Under the pieces are notes generated by a model. It had not been told where the DNA came from. It saw only the letters and a program-made list of their open reading frames with translations, and searched no databases. From Nostoc mirabile CHAB5784 (GTDB lineage Bacteria > Cyanobacteriota > Cyanobacteriia > Cyanobacteriales > Nostocaceae): a stretch of 60,800 nucleotides of DNA. Below, piece by piece: positions 60,545 through 60,800 of this stretch; position 1 is the stretch's first letter, and the number at the start of each line of letters is the position of its first letter. Position numbers and translations under genes: made by a program. The stretch covers positions 1 through 60,800 of the forward strand of contig NZ_JAIVFS010000046.1 of assembly GCF_020829645.1 (NCBI RefSeq), given 5' to 3'.

Positions 60545-60800
60545 CCTAACAGAGCTAAAAGACTCATTCACGAGTATCAAAGACTCATTAACGGAGCTAA
60601 AAGACTCATTCACGAGTATCAAAGACTCGTTAACGGAGATAAAAGACTCATTCACGAGTATCAAAGACTCATTAACGGAGATAAAAGACTCATTCACGAG
60701 TATCAAAGACTCATTAACGGAGATAAAAGACTCATTCACGAGTATCAAAGACTCATTAACGGAGATAAAAGACTCATTCACGAGTATCAAAGACTCATTA
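60545..60800. repeat. 21-bp tandem array (LTRR) at the window end
   Basis: About 12 units in which AAAGACTCATTCACGAGTATC and AAAGACTCATTAACGGAGNT (each in part) alternate; it continues beyond the window. Read on the minus strand the core is CCGTTAATGAGTCTTTGA, the same as in the array at 34030-34325. Both arrays show the 42-bp higher-order period. Confidence 0.9.

Overview
The window comes from a filamentous, heterocyst-forming type of cyanobacterium, most likely Nostoc or a close relative. The evidence is the many GCGATCGC (HIP1) octamers, the heptanucleotide repeats of the TGACAAA/TTAGTCA type, long 21-bp tandem arrays, many small inverted-repeat elements, and above all a scytonemin (UV-A sunscreen) gene cluster with the gene order I know from Nostoc punctiforme. 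This assignment rests on reading the sequence and on family knowledge; no database search was run.

Positions 1-11500 are a worn defence island. A type I restriction-modification locus (hsdM, hsdS, hsdR and a YgjP-like metallopeptidase) has been invaded several times. hsdM lacks its 5' part, is split by a Uma2-family endonuclease gene, and has an antitoxin plus VapBC block inserted exactly at the old hsdM/hsdS junction, flanked by a 32-bp direct repeat. A papain-fold toxin gene is broken by a 162-bp MITE with an 8-bp target duplication, next to a probable immunity gene. Nested small elements fill 6.3-7.5 kb, and one repeat has become coding sequence inside hsdR.

Positions 11500-31000 are mostly core or scattered genes: an MscS channel, an acyl-CoA dehydrogenase, gatA, a RodZ-like HTH membrane protein, a PadR regulator with an obvious palindromic operator, a HAD phosphatase, nagB, a 5'-truncated RCK protein, a Gly/Ser/Thr repeat protein with a WGxxGxxG C-terminus, an ethylene-receptor-like histidine kinase with a second two-component protein, and an ArgJ-like enzyme.

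Positions 31000-38400 hold a sugar-type ABC importer on the minus strand (binding protein, two permeases, ATPase), an array inserted between binding protein and permeases, a repeat-rich gap with an ISAs1 transposase remnant, and an AAA+ ATPase.

Positions 38453-60800 are the scytonemin locus. On the minus strand lie a PAS histidine kinase and an AraC-type response regulator. Diverging from them on the plus strand are scyA, scyB, scyC, scyD, scyE, scyF, a glycosyltransferase, tyrA, a DsbA-like protein, an aroB-like gene, fused trpE(G) and trpC; the window ends before the remaining trp genes. ScyB and ScyA use precursors made from tryptophan and tyrosine, ScyC cyclises the product, the aromatic genes feed precursors, and ScyD/E/F carry export signals and PEP-CTERM tails. 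The most interesting new signal is a motif of about 50 bp with a TTGA-N8-TCAA dyad, present three times upstream of scyA at spacings of exactly 125 and 250 bp and once more, in degenerate form, upstream of trpE. It is a candidate binding site for the divergent AraC-type regulator.
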